Positions 17,421 through 27,000 of a stretch of DNA of 64,000 nucleotides are shown piece by piece. Under the pieces are notes generated by a model. That model was not told where the DNA came from. It ran no database searches and saw only the letters and a program-made list of their open reading frames with translations. The stretch is from Oxalobacteraceae bacterium (GTDB lineage Bacteria; Pseudomonadota; Gammaproteobacteria; Burkholderiales; Burkholderiaceae_D). Made by a program: the position numbers and the translations under genes. The stretch lies in NCBI GenBank assembly GCA_013284265.1, contig JABTBR010000024.1, positions 1 to 64,000 on the forward strand, given 5' to 3'. Every line of letters starts with the position of its first letter. Within the stretch, counting starts at the first letter, position 1.

Positions 17421-17989
17421 GGCTGGGCCACCATCGCGTCGTCCTTCAGGTACAGGGTCAGGCGCACGCGCGCCTCGACCTGCGGGTCGGCGATCTGGTC
17501 GCGGCGAAAGCTCAATTCATCGAGCGCGGCGAAGGGCATATTGCGCAGCGCCTCCAGCGTGAATTGCCAGATCGCCTGATAGGCGCCCTTGACCGGCAAG
17601 ATAATCTGATAGCTGCCGACCCGGCTGGCCTTGTCGTAGTTCAGCTTGTATTCGCCCTGGCTCAGCGTCAGGCCGGCCTTGGCGGCCAGGCCGAACAGGA
17701 TCTTGACCTGCTGCTCGGCATAGCGCTGCTCGCCCAGCGCCGCGTAAAAGTCGGCCAGGTTCTGGTTGGCGCTCGGCGGCGGCGGCGCGCTCACCAGCGC
17801 TGTCGGCACCGGCAGCGGCTGCGCCATCCAGGCCGCCTGGGCGGCGCGCTGCGGCAGCAGCCAGGCCCAGCCGGCCAGCGCCAGCGCGGCCAGCAGCAGC
17901 ACCGCACAGGCCAGCGGCCCCAGCCGCTCCAGCAGCAGACGGGCGCGCAACAGCACGGTCCCCGGCTGTATCGTGTTGAGCGCGTTCAT
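17417..17989 (-). CDS. PilO/GspM-like inner-membrane protein (hybrid T2SS)
   Basis: 190 residues from the ATG of MNALNTIQPG, which overlaps the previous stop by 4 bp. One N-terminal membrane helix (LGPLACAVLLLAALALAGW), a short linker, then a ferredoxin-like domain with YAEQQVKILFGLAAKAGLTLSQGEYKL and GSYQIILPVKGAYQAIWQFTLEAL, the usual PilO/GspM pattern. It should dimerise with the PilN-like protein in the inner-membrane platform. Confidence 0.78.
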   Translation of the reverse strand: MNALNTIQPGTVLLRARLLLERLGPLACAVLLLAALALAGWAWLLPQRAAQAAWMAQPLPVPTALVSAPPPPSANQNLADFYAALGEQRYAEQQVKILFGLAAKAGLTLSQGEYKLNYDKASRVGSYQIILPVKGAYQAIWQFTLEALRNMPFAALDELSFRRDQIADPQVEARVRLTLYLKDDAMVAQP

Positions 17990-18531
17990 CGGGCCACCCA
18001 ATGCGCTTCGACCTGGAAGCGTAGCGGCCGGTTCGGGTCCTGTTCATTGATTTCATGGCGCGTCAGCAGCACGCCGCTGAACAATTCCTGCTGCTTGAGC
18101 TGCTCGATATAGGCAATCATGTCGTCGCTATTCCTGGTTTCGGCGTTCAGCCTGAGCACCTGCTTGTGCGCGTCCGGCTCCAGCGTCAACAGGGCCACCG
18201 TGGGCGGCGTGGCGGCCAGCAGCGCTTCCTGCAAGTCGCGCCAGGGCAGGTTCAGCTGGGCGATCGCGCCATTGACGAAGGTTGCCTGGGCTTCCGGTAT
18301 CACGATCTTGGCCAGCGGCGCGGGCGCCTTCGACAGCGCGGCCTGGCGCTCGCGCAAATGGCGCAGCTGCTGCTCGCGCGCCTGGCGCTGCTCCAGCAGC
18401 TGGGCACCGCCATAGGCCGCGGCGGCGCACAGGGCCAGCGCCAGCACGCCGCCCGCCAGCCAGGCGGGATGGGTCAGGTACAGCGCGCGGCGCAGGCTGC
18501 GCGGCGCGAAATCGATGCGCATGCGGCTCAT
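17986..18531 (-). CDS. PilN/GspL-like inner-membrane protein (hybrid T2SS)
   Basis: 181 residues from MSRMRIDFAPRSLRR; longer in-frame starts run through the previous gene. One membrane helix (PAWLAGGVLALALCAAAAYGG), a coiled-coil segment rich in Gln/Arg (LLEQRQAREQQLRHLRERQ), and a ferredoxin-like periplasmic domain. The arrangement is that of PilN. ATGA overlaps on both sides. Confidence 0.75.
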   Translation of the reverse strand: MSRMRIDFAPRSLRRALYLTHPAWLAGGVLALALCAAAAYGGAQLLEQRQAREQQLRHLRERQAALSKAPAPLAKIVIPEAQATFVNGAIAQLNLPWRDLQEALLAATPPTVALLTLEPDAHKQVLRLNAETRNSDDMIAYIEQLKQQELFSGVLLTRHEINEQDPNRPLRFQVEAHWVAR

Positions 18532-19361
18532 ACGGTGCTCCCGCAACGGGCCAGCGCGGCCGCCGGCGACAGTGTCGCGGCCAGCGTCGCCTGCCCCGCG
18601 TCGAGCGCGACGCAGGCCAGATGGGCCGGATTGCTGGCCGGTTTGAACCAGCCGGCCGGCGCCGCGCCGCATAATTGCAGCAGGGCCGGCGGCTCCAGTC
18701 CCAGCAGCAGCGCTTCGCGCGCGACCACCTGGCCCAGCCAGTACTGGTCGGCGCCATGCGGCAGCGCCAGCGTGCGCACCGCGCACAGGCGCTTGCCGCT
18801 ACGCGCGCCCAGCGTCAGCACCTGCTCATGCAACTGGCCGAACCAGGCGTTCGGCTTCAAGGCGCCCTGCCAGCGGTTCCAGCTGCCTATCCATTGCGGC
18901 ACGATTTCCACCAGCGCCAGCCGCTGTTCCTGGGCCACCGCGCGCAGCAGCGCCAGCAAGGCGCGCGGCATGGCGGCGGCGAAAAAGTCGCTGCCGGCCT
19001 GCCAGTCGGCCGCGATTTCCCATGCGGCCGGCGCGTCGCCATACAGGCTGTTGAAGCGCAGGCCGGCGGCGGCCTGGATGTCGGCCAGGCGGGTCGCGCC
19101 GGCCGGCGGCGACACCTGCCACAGGCGGGTCAATTCGTCGGCCAGCACGATGCACAGCGGCCAGCCGGGTGCGGCGTGCGCGGCCAGCAGGCTGCGCAGC
19201 GCCTGGGCGATCGCCTCATAGGGCGCGCCCTCCGGCAGCGGCACAACCGCCTGTTCGCCCAGCAGCGTCCAGCTGGGCGCGCGCCAGCGGCTGGTGCGCA
19301 GCAAACTGATGGAGGTGGCCGATACGCCGATGCGCAGCGCCTGTCCGAATACTCTAGGCAT
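18528..19361 (-). CDS. Divergent PilM-like protein (hybrid T2SS)
   Basis: 277 residues, no membrane helix. I assign it as PilM/MshI-like from position between the ATPase and the PilN-like gene and from a weak actin-like pattern (RIGVSATSISLLR near the start, CVALDAGQATLAAT near the end). The usual PilM nucleotide-binding motifs are not clear, so it may be a degenerate cytoplasmic scaffold. It overlaps the upstream ATPase gene by 8 bp. Confidence 0.55.
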   Translation of the reverse strand: MPRVFGQALRIGVSATSISLLRTSRWRAPSWTLLGEQAVVPLPEGAPYEAIAQALRSLLAAHAAPGWPLCIVLADELTRLWQVSPPAGATRLADIQAAAGLRFNSLYGDAPAAWEIAADWQAGSDFFAAAMPRALLALLRAVAQEQRLALVEIVPQWIGSWNRWQGALKPNAWFGQLHEQVLTLGARSGKRLCAVRTLALPHGADQYWLGQVVAREALLLGLEPPALLQLCGAAPAGWFKPASNPAHLACVALDAGQATLAATLSPAAALARCGSTV

Positions 19362-21048
19362 GCAAGGTGACCCGTTTAATTTCGGACAGCGTGGTGCCGC
19401 CCCGTTTGACCAGATCGAGCGCGGCCTGGCGCAGGCTGCGCGTGCCGTTTTCGAAGGCGGCCTGCTTGATCTGGCGGATAGGCCGCTTGTCGACGATCAG
19501 CTCGCGGATCTCGTCGTTCAGGGTCAGGATCTCGGCGATCGAGCGGCGGCCCTTGTAGCCGGTGCCGCGGCAGTCGCCGCAGCCCTTGCCCTGCATGAAG
19601 GTGTAGTCATACACGTCGGTGCGCGCCAGGCCCACGCTGGCCAGTTCCGCTTCGGACGGGGTGTACTGCGCGGCGCAATGCGGACAGTTGATGCGCACCA
19701 GGCGCTGGGCCCAGATGCCGTTCAGCGCCGACACGAAGGCGTAGGGATCGATGCCCATGTGGGTGAAGCGGCCGAATACGTCGAACACATTGTTGGCGTG
19801 CACGGTGGTCAGGACCAGGTGGCCCGTCAACGCCGACTGCACCGCGATTTCCGCCGTTTCGCGGTCGCGGATTTCGCCGACCATGATCTTGTCCGGATCG
19901 TGACGCAGGATGGAGCGCAGGCCCTTGGCGAAGGTCAGGCCCTTTTTCTCGTTGACCGGAATTTGCAGGATGCCGGGCAGCTGGTACTCGACCGGGTCTT
20001 CGATGGTGATGATCTTTTCGCGGCCGTTGTGGATCTCGGTCAGCGCGGCGTACAAGGTGGTGGTCTTGCCCGAGCCGGTCGGACCGGTCACCAGCAGCAT
20101 GCCGTAGGCTTCCTGGGCCAGCACCCGCAGGCTGGCCAGCGAGGGCGCATCGAAGCCCAAGGCTTCGAGCGTCAGTGAGCCGTACGATTCGATCATGGCG
20201 CGCTTGTCGAGCACCCGGATCACCGCGTCTTCGCCGTGAATGCTCGGCATGATCGATACCCGCAGGTCGATCTCGCGCCCGCCCGCCTCGACGCGGAAGC
20301 TGCCGTCCTGGGGCACGCGCCGTTCGGCGATGTCCAGTTCGGCCAGCACCTTCAGGCGCGAGATGATCTGTTCGGCCACGTCGATGCCGTTGACCGAGGT
20401 GGCGTGATCGAGCACGCCGTCGACGCGGTATTTGACGGCCAGGCCGCCGGCGGTGCTTTCCAGGTGGATGTCGGAGGCGCCCGCCTTGAGCGCGTCGTAC
20501 AGCGTGGAATTGACCAGCCGCACGGCGGGGCTGGCCGCTTCCGACACCGAGGCGAACGACAGCACGGCGGCGGTCTTGCCGTCGCGGCGCGCATCGCTGG
20601 CGCCGGGCTGCAGCGTATCGGTGGCGCGCGCCGACTCCTCCTGCTTGGACAGATAGGCCTGGATATCGGCCTGCAGGGCCAGGCGCAGCGGCAGCGGCGC
20701 CTGCGCGGTGGCGCCGGCGCGGGTGCCGAGCCAGGTTTGCAGGTCGAGGTCGAAGGGATCGGCGATCACGCCGACCACCACGCCGTCGTGGGCGCGCAGC
20801 AGCACCGCATGGCGCGTCAGCGCCTGCGACAGCGGCAGCAGGTCGAAGGCGGGACTGAAGGCCAGCATGTCCACCGTTTCGAGCACCGCCAGGCCGAACG
20901 GCAGCGCCATCGCCTGCACCACCAGGCGCGGCTCCATGCCGCACAGCGCTTCGAGTTCTTCCACCAGGGTGCGCTTGGACAGGCGGCTCTGGCTGCGCGC
21001 GCGCGCCAGCAGGGCCGTGTCGAGCGCGGTGGTATGCAGATCGTTCAA
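19354..21048 (-). CDS. GspE/PilB-type secretion ATPase (hybrid T2SS)
   Basis: 564-residue cytoplasmic hexameric ATPase that drives pseudopilus assembly. N-terminal MshEN-like region, Walker A GPTGSGKTTTLY (Lys about 328), Asp box, Walker B MVGEIRDRETAEIAVQSALTGH, His box VLTTVHANN, and the zinc-binding tetracysteine CPHC..CGDC near residues 450-480. All key residues are intact. It overlaps the gspF-like gene by 4 bp. Confidence 0.95.
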   Translation of the reverse strand: MNDLHTTALDTALLARARSQSRLSKRTLVEELEALCGMEPRLVVQAMALPFGLAVLETVDMLAFSPAFDLLPLSQALTRHAVLLRAHDGVVVGVIADPFDLDLQTWLGTRAGATAQAPLPLRLALQADIQAYLSKQEESARATDTLQPGASDARRDGKTAAVLSFASVSEAASPAVRLVNSTLYDALKAGASDIHLESTAGGLAVKYRVDGVLDHATSVNGIDVAEQIISRLKVLAELDIAERRVPQDGSFRVEAGGREIDLRVSIMPSIHGEDAVIRVLDKRAMIESYGSLTLEALGFDAPSLASLRVLAQEAYGMLLVTGPTGSGKTTTLYAALTEIHNGREKIITIEDPVEYQLPGILQIPVNEKKGLTFAKGLRSILRHDPDKIMVGEIRDRETAEIAVQSALTGHLVLTTVHANNVFDVFGRFTHMGIDPYAFVSALNGIWAQRLVRINCPHCAAQYTPSEAELASVGLARTDVYDYTFMQGKGCGDCRGTGYKGRRSIAEILTLNDEIRELIVDKRPIRQIKQAAFENGTRSLRQAALDLVKRGGTTLSEIKRVTLHA

Positions 21049-22226
21049 GACATGTCTCCGGCCAGATCGAAAATCGGCATATACAGCAGCACCACGATGG
21101 CGCCGACCACCAGGCCGATGGCGGCCATCAGCAGCGGTTCAAAGGTGCGGGTAAAACGGTCGATCCAGCGGCTGATTTCGCCGTCGTAGAAGGCGGCCGA
21201 CTGGGTCAGCATCGGCCCCATGTCGCCGGTGCGTTCGCCCACGCGCAGCATGCGCAGCGAAATCGGCGTGGTCAGGCCGTTGGCCTCGAAGGCGGTCGAC
21301 AGCGGCAGGCCGTCGCCGATGGCCGCGCGCGCGCCCTGCAGGCCCACGCGGATGCTGGCCGAGACCATGCCCTGCACTGTGTCGATCGCGTGCAGGATGG
21401 TGATGCCGCCTTCGCTGAGCATGCCCAGGGTCAGGTACAGGCGCGACAGCTCGTAGATGCGCACCCGCTCGCCGATGCCGGGCAGGCGTCCCAGCAGCAG
21501 GCCGATGCCGCCGCTGCCCATCAGGCGGCGCACCAGCAGCACCAGCGCCGTCAGCACGCAGGCGATGCCGCCCAACAGCACGGTGGTGTGCTCGGTGGCG
21601 AACTGGCCCCAGTTGAGCATCTGCTGGGACAACCAGGGCAGATCGCGGCCGGCGCCCTGGTAGACCTCGGCGAAGCGCGGCACCACATAGGCGATCAGGA
21701 ACAGGCTGACGCCGCCGCCGACGGCCAGCAGGATGCAGGGATAGATCGCGGCCGACACCAGCTTGGCGCGCACCACGTCGATGCGCTGCTGGTAGTCGAT
21801 GAAGCGCGATAGCGAACGCGGCAGGTCCGAGGTACCCTCGGCCGCCTTGACGATGCCGATATACAGCGGCGGGAACAGTTCCGGCTGCTCGGCCAGCACG
21901 GCGGAAAAACGCAGTCCTTCGCGCAGGCCGGTCAGCAAGCGTTCGAGCACCACCCGGGTGGCCGGGGCGGCTTCCTTTTCCAGCAGCGCTTCGAGCGCCT
22001 CGACGATGCCCAGGCCGGCCGTCAGCAGCGCCAGCAGCTCCTGGCTGAACAGCACCAGCGAGAGGCCCTTGCCCTTGCCGGCGCGGGCTCCGCGCACCGG
22101 CGTGATGGCGCTGACGAACAGGCCGCGCGCCTCGATCTGGCGGCGCACGTCGGCCTCATCGCGGCCGTCGACGATATGGCGGGAAATGACCATCTCGGCC
22201 GACAGGGTACGGACATCGAACTGCAT
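21045..22226 (-). CDS. GspF/PilC-type inner-membrane platform protein (hybrid T2SS)
   Basis: 393 residues with two GspF domains, each an antiparallel helical bundle followed by membrane segments. Motifs include FSQELLALLTAGLGIVEAL, VLAEQPELFPPLYIGIVKAAEGTSDLP and the second copy LGMLSEGGITILHAID with LRVGERTGDMGPML. It anchors the ATPase and pseudopilins in the inner membrane. Confidence 0.95.
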   Translation of the reverse strand: MQFDVRTLSAEMVISRHIVDGRDEADVRRQIEARGLFVSAITPVRGARAGKGKGLSLVLFSQELLALLTAGLGIVEALEALLEKEAAPATRVVLERLLTGLREGLRFSAVLAEQPELFPPLYIGIVKAAEGTSDLPRSLSRFIDYQQRIDVVRAKLVSAAIYPCILLAVGGGVSLFLIAYVVPRFAEVYQGAGRDLPWLSQQMLNWGQFATEHTTVLLGGIACVLTALVLLVRRLMGSGGIGLLLGRLPGIGERVRIYELSRLYLTLGMLSEGGITILHAIDTVQGMVSASIRVGLQGARAAIGDGLPLSTAFEANGLTTPISLRMLRVGERTGDMGPMLTQSAAFYDGEISRWIDRFTRTFEPLLMAAIGLVVGAIVVLLYMPIFDLAGDMS

Positions 22227-22262
22227 GGTGCGGAGGTGCTTTCGCGGTACGGGTAGGCGGGC

Positions 22263-22742
22263 TTAGTTCGGTTTGACGGCCGGGTCCGCGCTGGCGGCGG
22301 CGTTCGAGCTGATGTCGCTGTCTTCCTTCTCGCCGGAAGCCTTGCCATCGCGGCCGAAGGAGATGATCTCGAACTCGCCGTTGCTGCCGGGCGAGCGGTA
22401 TTGATAGGCCGTGCCCCAAGGGTCGAGCGGCACGCCTTTTTTCAGATACGGGCCATTCCACTTGTTGCCGGCGCTGTCAGGTTTTTTCATCAGCGCGCCC
22501 AGTCCCTCGTCCTGGCTGGGATAGCGGCCGACGTCGAGGCGGTAGGTGTCGAGCGCTTTCTCAAACGACTCCATCTGGGCCTTGGCGATGGTCACTTCCG
22601 ACTTGCCCAGCTGGGCAAAATACTTCGGCCCCACATAGGCCGCCAGCAGGCCGATGATGACGATCACCACCAGCAGTTCGAGCAGGGTGAAACCGGCACG
22701 CTTGCGCGCGGCCATGCTGCCGTGATTCTTTGCCACTTCCAT
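22263..22742 (-). CDS. GspG-type major pseudopilin (hybrid T2SS)
   Basis: 159 residues, first gene of the operon. Prepilin motif AGFTLLELLVVIVIIGLLAAYVGPKYF with Glu5, then YRLDVGRYPSQDEGLGALMKKP, GPYLKKGVPLDPWGTAYQY and FEIISFGRDGKA, the classic GspG core. A Ser/Ala-rich tail is added. The ATG at 22742 is preceded by AAGGAG at 8 nt and was chosen over the ATG at 22766. The operon therefore starts with the major pseudopilin and runs 9.5 kb to 13251. Confidence 0.92.
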   Translation of the reverse strand: MEVAKNHGSMAARKRAGFTLLELLVVIVIIGLLAAYVGPKYFAQLGKSEVTIAKAQMESFEKALDTYRLDVGRYPSQDEGLGALMKKPDSAGNKWNGPYLKKGVPLDPWGTAYQYRSPGSNGEFEIISFGRDGKASGEKEDSDISSNAAASADPAVKPN

Positions 22743-23246
22743 CCGACCCACTCCTTGATCCGTCATGCGTTGTGAACTGCGTTATTGATTGCCAACTGGT
22801 TGCCAACTGAATTGCCACCGGGAAATCCGCCAGCGGCCCGCGCCGGCAGCACAAGAGGCTACCACGCAGTTTGCGAGCGCGACAATCTTTTCCCGTTTTT
22901 TCTGCGACGCCCGGAGCGCGCACAGCCGGCCTGATAAAACAAGCAATATTGCCGGACGCGGGAGCATAGCGCAAGTCCCGGGGCGCAATTGATTTTTTTC
23001 AAACATGTAGCATTTTCTTCACAGTGAAATCCGCTCAAGCTTGTCACTTAGTTTCGCTGACAAAACTGAATTTGATTCGGAATCAAGTGTTTCAACTCAA
23101 ATAATAAACGTTAAAATTTTTACCAGCGTCTTGCCGGTATTGCTACACTTCCCTGCGGTTCGACCGATCTCGAACCAAGGCACGGGTCGCTGCAAATCGA
23201 CCATCAAGAGATGACAACAAGACATCACATTCAAAAGGGTAGACTC
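22743..23246. other. Divergent promoter region: secretion operon / PEP-CTERM-protease pair
   Basis: A 504-bp stretch without a gene. It must hold the promoter of the secretion operon (minus) and of the PEP-CTERM gene (plus). The part from 23010 to 23110 is AT-rich. A GGCACGGGTCGCTGC sequence at 23178-23192 resembles a sigma-54 site but has 11 instead of 10 bp between GG and GC. Nothing else is clear. Confidence 0.5.
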
Positions 23247-24008
23247 ATGAATCGCACCACGCACTTGCTCGCCGCATCCCCCCTTACTCCACGCCGCCGA
23301 CTGACACAATTGGTTGGCGCAGCTTTGCTCGGCGCCGCCGCCCTGGCCGCCGCACCGGCCGCGCAAGCCGCCATGATCGATTTTGAGCACCTGGGTACCG
23401 GCACCGTCGGCCACAACGAGTATTTCCAGCAGGCGGGCTTCTATATCGCCGGCTACTCGAACGATCCGGATGCGATCGATGGCGACCTGGTCGGCGCGGT
23501 CATCGACGGCACCGATCCTGGCAGCTGCGCCGTGCTGCAGTGCCCCAGCCACGACAATAGCTACTATGCGGCCGTCAATGACGGCGTGCTCGACCTGACC
23601 CGGGTCCAGCAGAACCAGACCTTCAGCGTGCAATCATTCGACGCCAGCTTCCTCGGCTCCAGCCCGGGCGCGAGCTACCCTGGCGTATCGGGCCTGCTGC
23701 GCGTGCAAGGCTTCCGCGCCAACGGCAGCAGCGCCTATGAAGACTTCGCGCTCGACGGTCCGGGCGCGAACGGCTTCGAGTTCGGCCACTACACCGCCAG
23801 CGCCGGTTTCGGCAGCCAGCAATTCGTCGAAGTGGCCTTCTTCGGCTTTTCCTGCGACTCCGGCGGCGACTGCATCGCCTTCCAGTCCGACAAGGGCCAG
23901 TTCGCGATCGACAATATCTCGGCCATGCCAGTGCCTGAGCCGACCACCTGGATGATGATGGGTGCGGGCCTGCTGGCCCTCGCCGCCCGCCGCCGCCGTC
24001 AAGCCTGA
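23247..24008 (+). CDS. PEP-CTERM protein of the QFxxD type
   Basis: 253 residues from MNRTTHLLAA, with ribosome-binding site AAAAGGG at 23233-23239. Long signal peptide, cleavage near AAQA. The mature part has four cysteines and ends QFAIDNISAM just before the tail PVPEPTTWMMMGAGLLALAARRRRQA; the QFxxD pattern next to the sorting signal marks a subfamily I recognise. It lies 27 bp before the S8 protease gene, in the same transcription unit and divergent from the secretion operon, so a functional link with the protease is likely. Confidence 0.87.
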   Translation: MNRTTHLLAASPLTPRRRLTQLVGAALLGAAALAAAPAAQAAMIDFEHLGTGTVGHNEYFQQAGFYIAGYSNDPDAIDGDLVGAVIDGTDPGSCAVLQCPSHDNSYYAAVNDGVLDLTRVQQNQTFSVQSFDASFLGSSPGASYPGVSGLLRVQGFRANGSSAYEDFALDGPGANGFEFGHYTASAGFGSQQFVEVAFFGFSCDSGGDCIAFQSDKGQFAIDNISAMPVPEPTTWMMMGAGLLALAARRRRQA

Positions 24009-24035
24009 GCCGAACCCCATTCAAGGATATCGAAG

Positions 24036-27000
24036 ATGAAATTACGTCCAGTTTCCGCAGCGATCGCGCTGCTGTTGTCCGGCATCGCCATCCAGGCCCT
24101 CGCCGATGAAGTGCGCCGTCCCTATATTATCCAGCTGGCCGACAAGCCGGTCGCTTCCTACACCGGCGGCGTGGCCGGCCTGAAAGCGACCCAGCCGGCC
24201 GCCGGCAGCCGCCTGAACCTCAATTCGGCCGACGTCAAGCTGTACGCCGACTACCTGGCCCAGAAGCGCGCCAGCGTCAAGTCCGTCGTGGCCGGCGCCC
24301 CGATGCTGTACGACTTCAAGGTCGTGTTGAACGGCTTCTCGGCCATGCTGACCGACGCCGAAGTGCGCGCCCTGCAAGCCAATAGCGGCGTGGCCTCGGT
24401 GGCCGCCGACACCCCGCGCCAGATGCTGACCAACTACACCCCGACCTTCCTCGGCCTCGATGCGCCGGGCGGCCTGTGGTCCCAGCTGGGCGGCAAGGAA
24501 CACGCCGGCGAGAACATTATCGTCGGCATCGTCGACGGCGGCATCTGGCCGGAAAACGCGGCCTATGCCGACCGCGTCGACGCCAACGGCAAGCCCACCT
24601 TCGACAATAGCGGCACCCTGGCCTACAACGCCCCGGCCGGCTGGAACGGCGCCTGCGCCACCGGCGAAGGCTTCACCGTGGCCCATTGCAACAACAAACT
24701 GATCGGCGCGCGCTTCTACGACACCGGCTTCCTGGCCCAGGGCAAGGCCACCCACTGGACCGAATTCAAGTCGCCGCGCGACTCGGTCGGCGGCACCGTC
24801 GGCCATGGCGGCCACGGCACCCACACCTCCTCCACCGCGGCCGGCAACAACGGCGTGGCGGCCACCGCCGCGGGTATCCCGATGGGCGGCGTGTCGGGCA
24901 TGGCGCCGCGCGCCCGCGTGGCCATGTACAAGGTGTGCTGGTCGTATGACGACGCCACCGATCCGACCGGCGGCAAGAACAGCTGCTGGGGCACCGACAG
25001 CGTGGCCGCGATCGAACAGGCCGTCAGCGACGGCGTCCACGTGCTGAACTACTCGATCAGCGGCGGCGGCACGATCAACGATCCGGTCGAACAAGCCTTC
25101 CTGCACGCGGCCAATGCCGGCGTGTTCGTCGCCGCCTCGGCCGGCAACTCCGGTCCGGCCAACACCGTGGCCCACATCAGCCCATGGCTGACCACGGTCG
25201 CCGCCTCGACCCACAACCGCTTCTTCAAGGCCACCGTCGGCCTGGGCAACGGCGCCAGCTACAACGGCGCCTCGCTGAACACCCACGCGGTGCCGGCCGG
25301 CACCGCCATCATCCGTTCGGAAGATGCCGGCGTCGCCGGTGCCGATGCCACCCTGCTGCGCCTGTGCTACAGCGCCGGCGGCAATGGCGGCGTGGCCCTG
25401 CTCGATCCAGCCAAGGTCAACGGCAAGATCGTCACCTGCGTACGCGGCACCAACGCCCGCGTCGACAAGAGCCTGGCCGTATTCCAGGCCGGCGGCGTCG
25501 GCATGGTGATGGTCGATAACGGCGCCGGCCTGGTGGCCGAAGCCCACTCGGTCCCGACCGTGCACGTGAACGCCGCCGATGGCGCCCTGATCAAGGCCTA
25601 TGCCGCCAGCCTGACGGGCAGCGCCGCGATCGGCACCTTCAGCAACGGCATCAGCCCGACCCCGGCGCCTATCGTGGCCGATTTCTCCTCGCGCGGCCCG
25701 AACCTGTTCGATCCCAACCTGCTCAAGCCCGACCTGACCGCGCCTGGCGTGGACATCCTGGCCGGCGTATCGCCGGAACTGACGCCCGCCCAGCGCGCCG
25801 ACATCATCAACGGCACCCTGACGCCGCCGGCGGCCTGGAACTTCTACCAGGGCACCTCGATGTCGAGCCCGCACGTGGCCGGCCTGGCCGCGCTGCTGCG
25901 CCAGCAGCATCCGACCTGGTCGCCAGCGGCGATCAAATCGGCGCTGATGACCACCGCCACCGCCACCTTCGCGGACGCGCAGACCGGCATGGCCCGCGGC
26001 ATCCTGCCATGGGGCCAGGGCGCCGGCCACGTCAATCCGAACGGCGCGGCCAATCCGGGTCTGGTGTTTGACGCCGGCCAGGCCGACTACAAGAAATACA
26101 TGTGCGGCGCCGGCATGGCCAATGAGTGCGCCAACGGCGCGATCAGCGGCTACAACCTGAACCTGGCATCGATCACGCTCAACAACGTGCTCGGCACCAC
26201 CGTGGTCAACCGCTCGGTCACCAATGTGGGCGCCAGCGCGGCCACCTACACCGGCAGCATCGTCGTGCCGGGTTATACCGCTTCCGTGTCGCCGACCTCG
26301 CTGACCTTGGCGCCGGGCGAAACCAAGTCCTTCACCGTGTCGCTGACGCGCAGCAACGCCGCCGACAACGTCTGGCAATACGGCCAGATGACCTGGACCG
26401 ACGGCAGCCACAATGTCGTCAGCCCGGTCACCGCGCGTAGCGGCAAACCGGTGGTGGCGCCAGCCATCGTCGTCAGCGACCGTGGCACCGCCACCCGCCT
26501 GATCAGCGTCACCACCGGCTTCACCGGCCGCATGGGTGTCGCCTCCGGCGGCCTGAAGGAAGTCTCGCGCAGCCCGCTGCTGAACGTGGTGCAAGCCGAA
26601 TCCGGTTCTGTCGATACCATCGCCCAGATCACCGAGGCCTGCAACGCCGCCGGTCCTGGCGTGCGCGTGGTCAGCTACACGGTGCCAAGCGATGCCGTGG
26701 TGGCCGCGTTCGAACTGTTCGACCGCGACACTTCCAGCAATGGCGGTGACGACCTCGACCTGGCCGTCCTGAAAGCCGATGGCACCCTGGTCGGCAGCAG
26801 CCTGCATGGCGGCTCCAACGAAGCGGTGATCCTGCCTGCGCCTGCCGCAGGCGGCTACAAGGTCTGCGTGATCGGCTACGCTGCGAGCAACAACGAGGCC
26901 ACCGACTTCACCCTGTCGAGCGCCATCGTCAGCCGCAGCGACGTGGGCGGCAATCTGCGCGTGCAGGCACCAAGCAAGGTCTACGGTGGCAGCACCGCGA

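Noticed and set aside
23178..23192. Sigma-54 promoter before the QFxxD PEP-CTERM gene
   Set aside because: GG and GC are 11 bp apart instead of 10, and the -12 element lacks TTGC. PEP-CTERM genes can be RpoN-controlled, but this match is not good enough.
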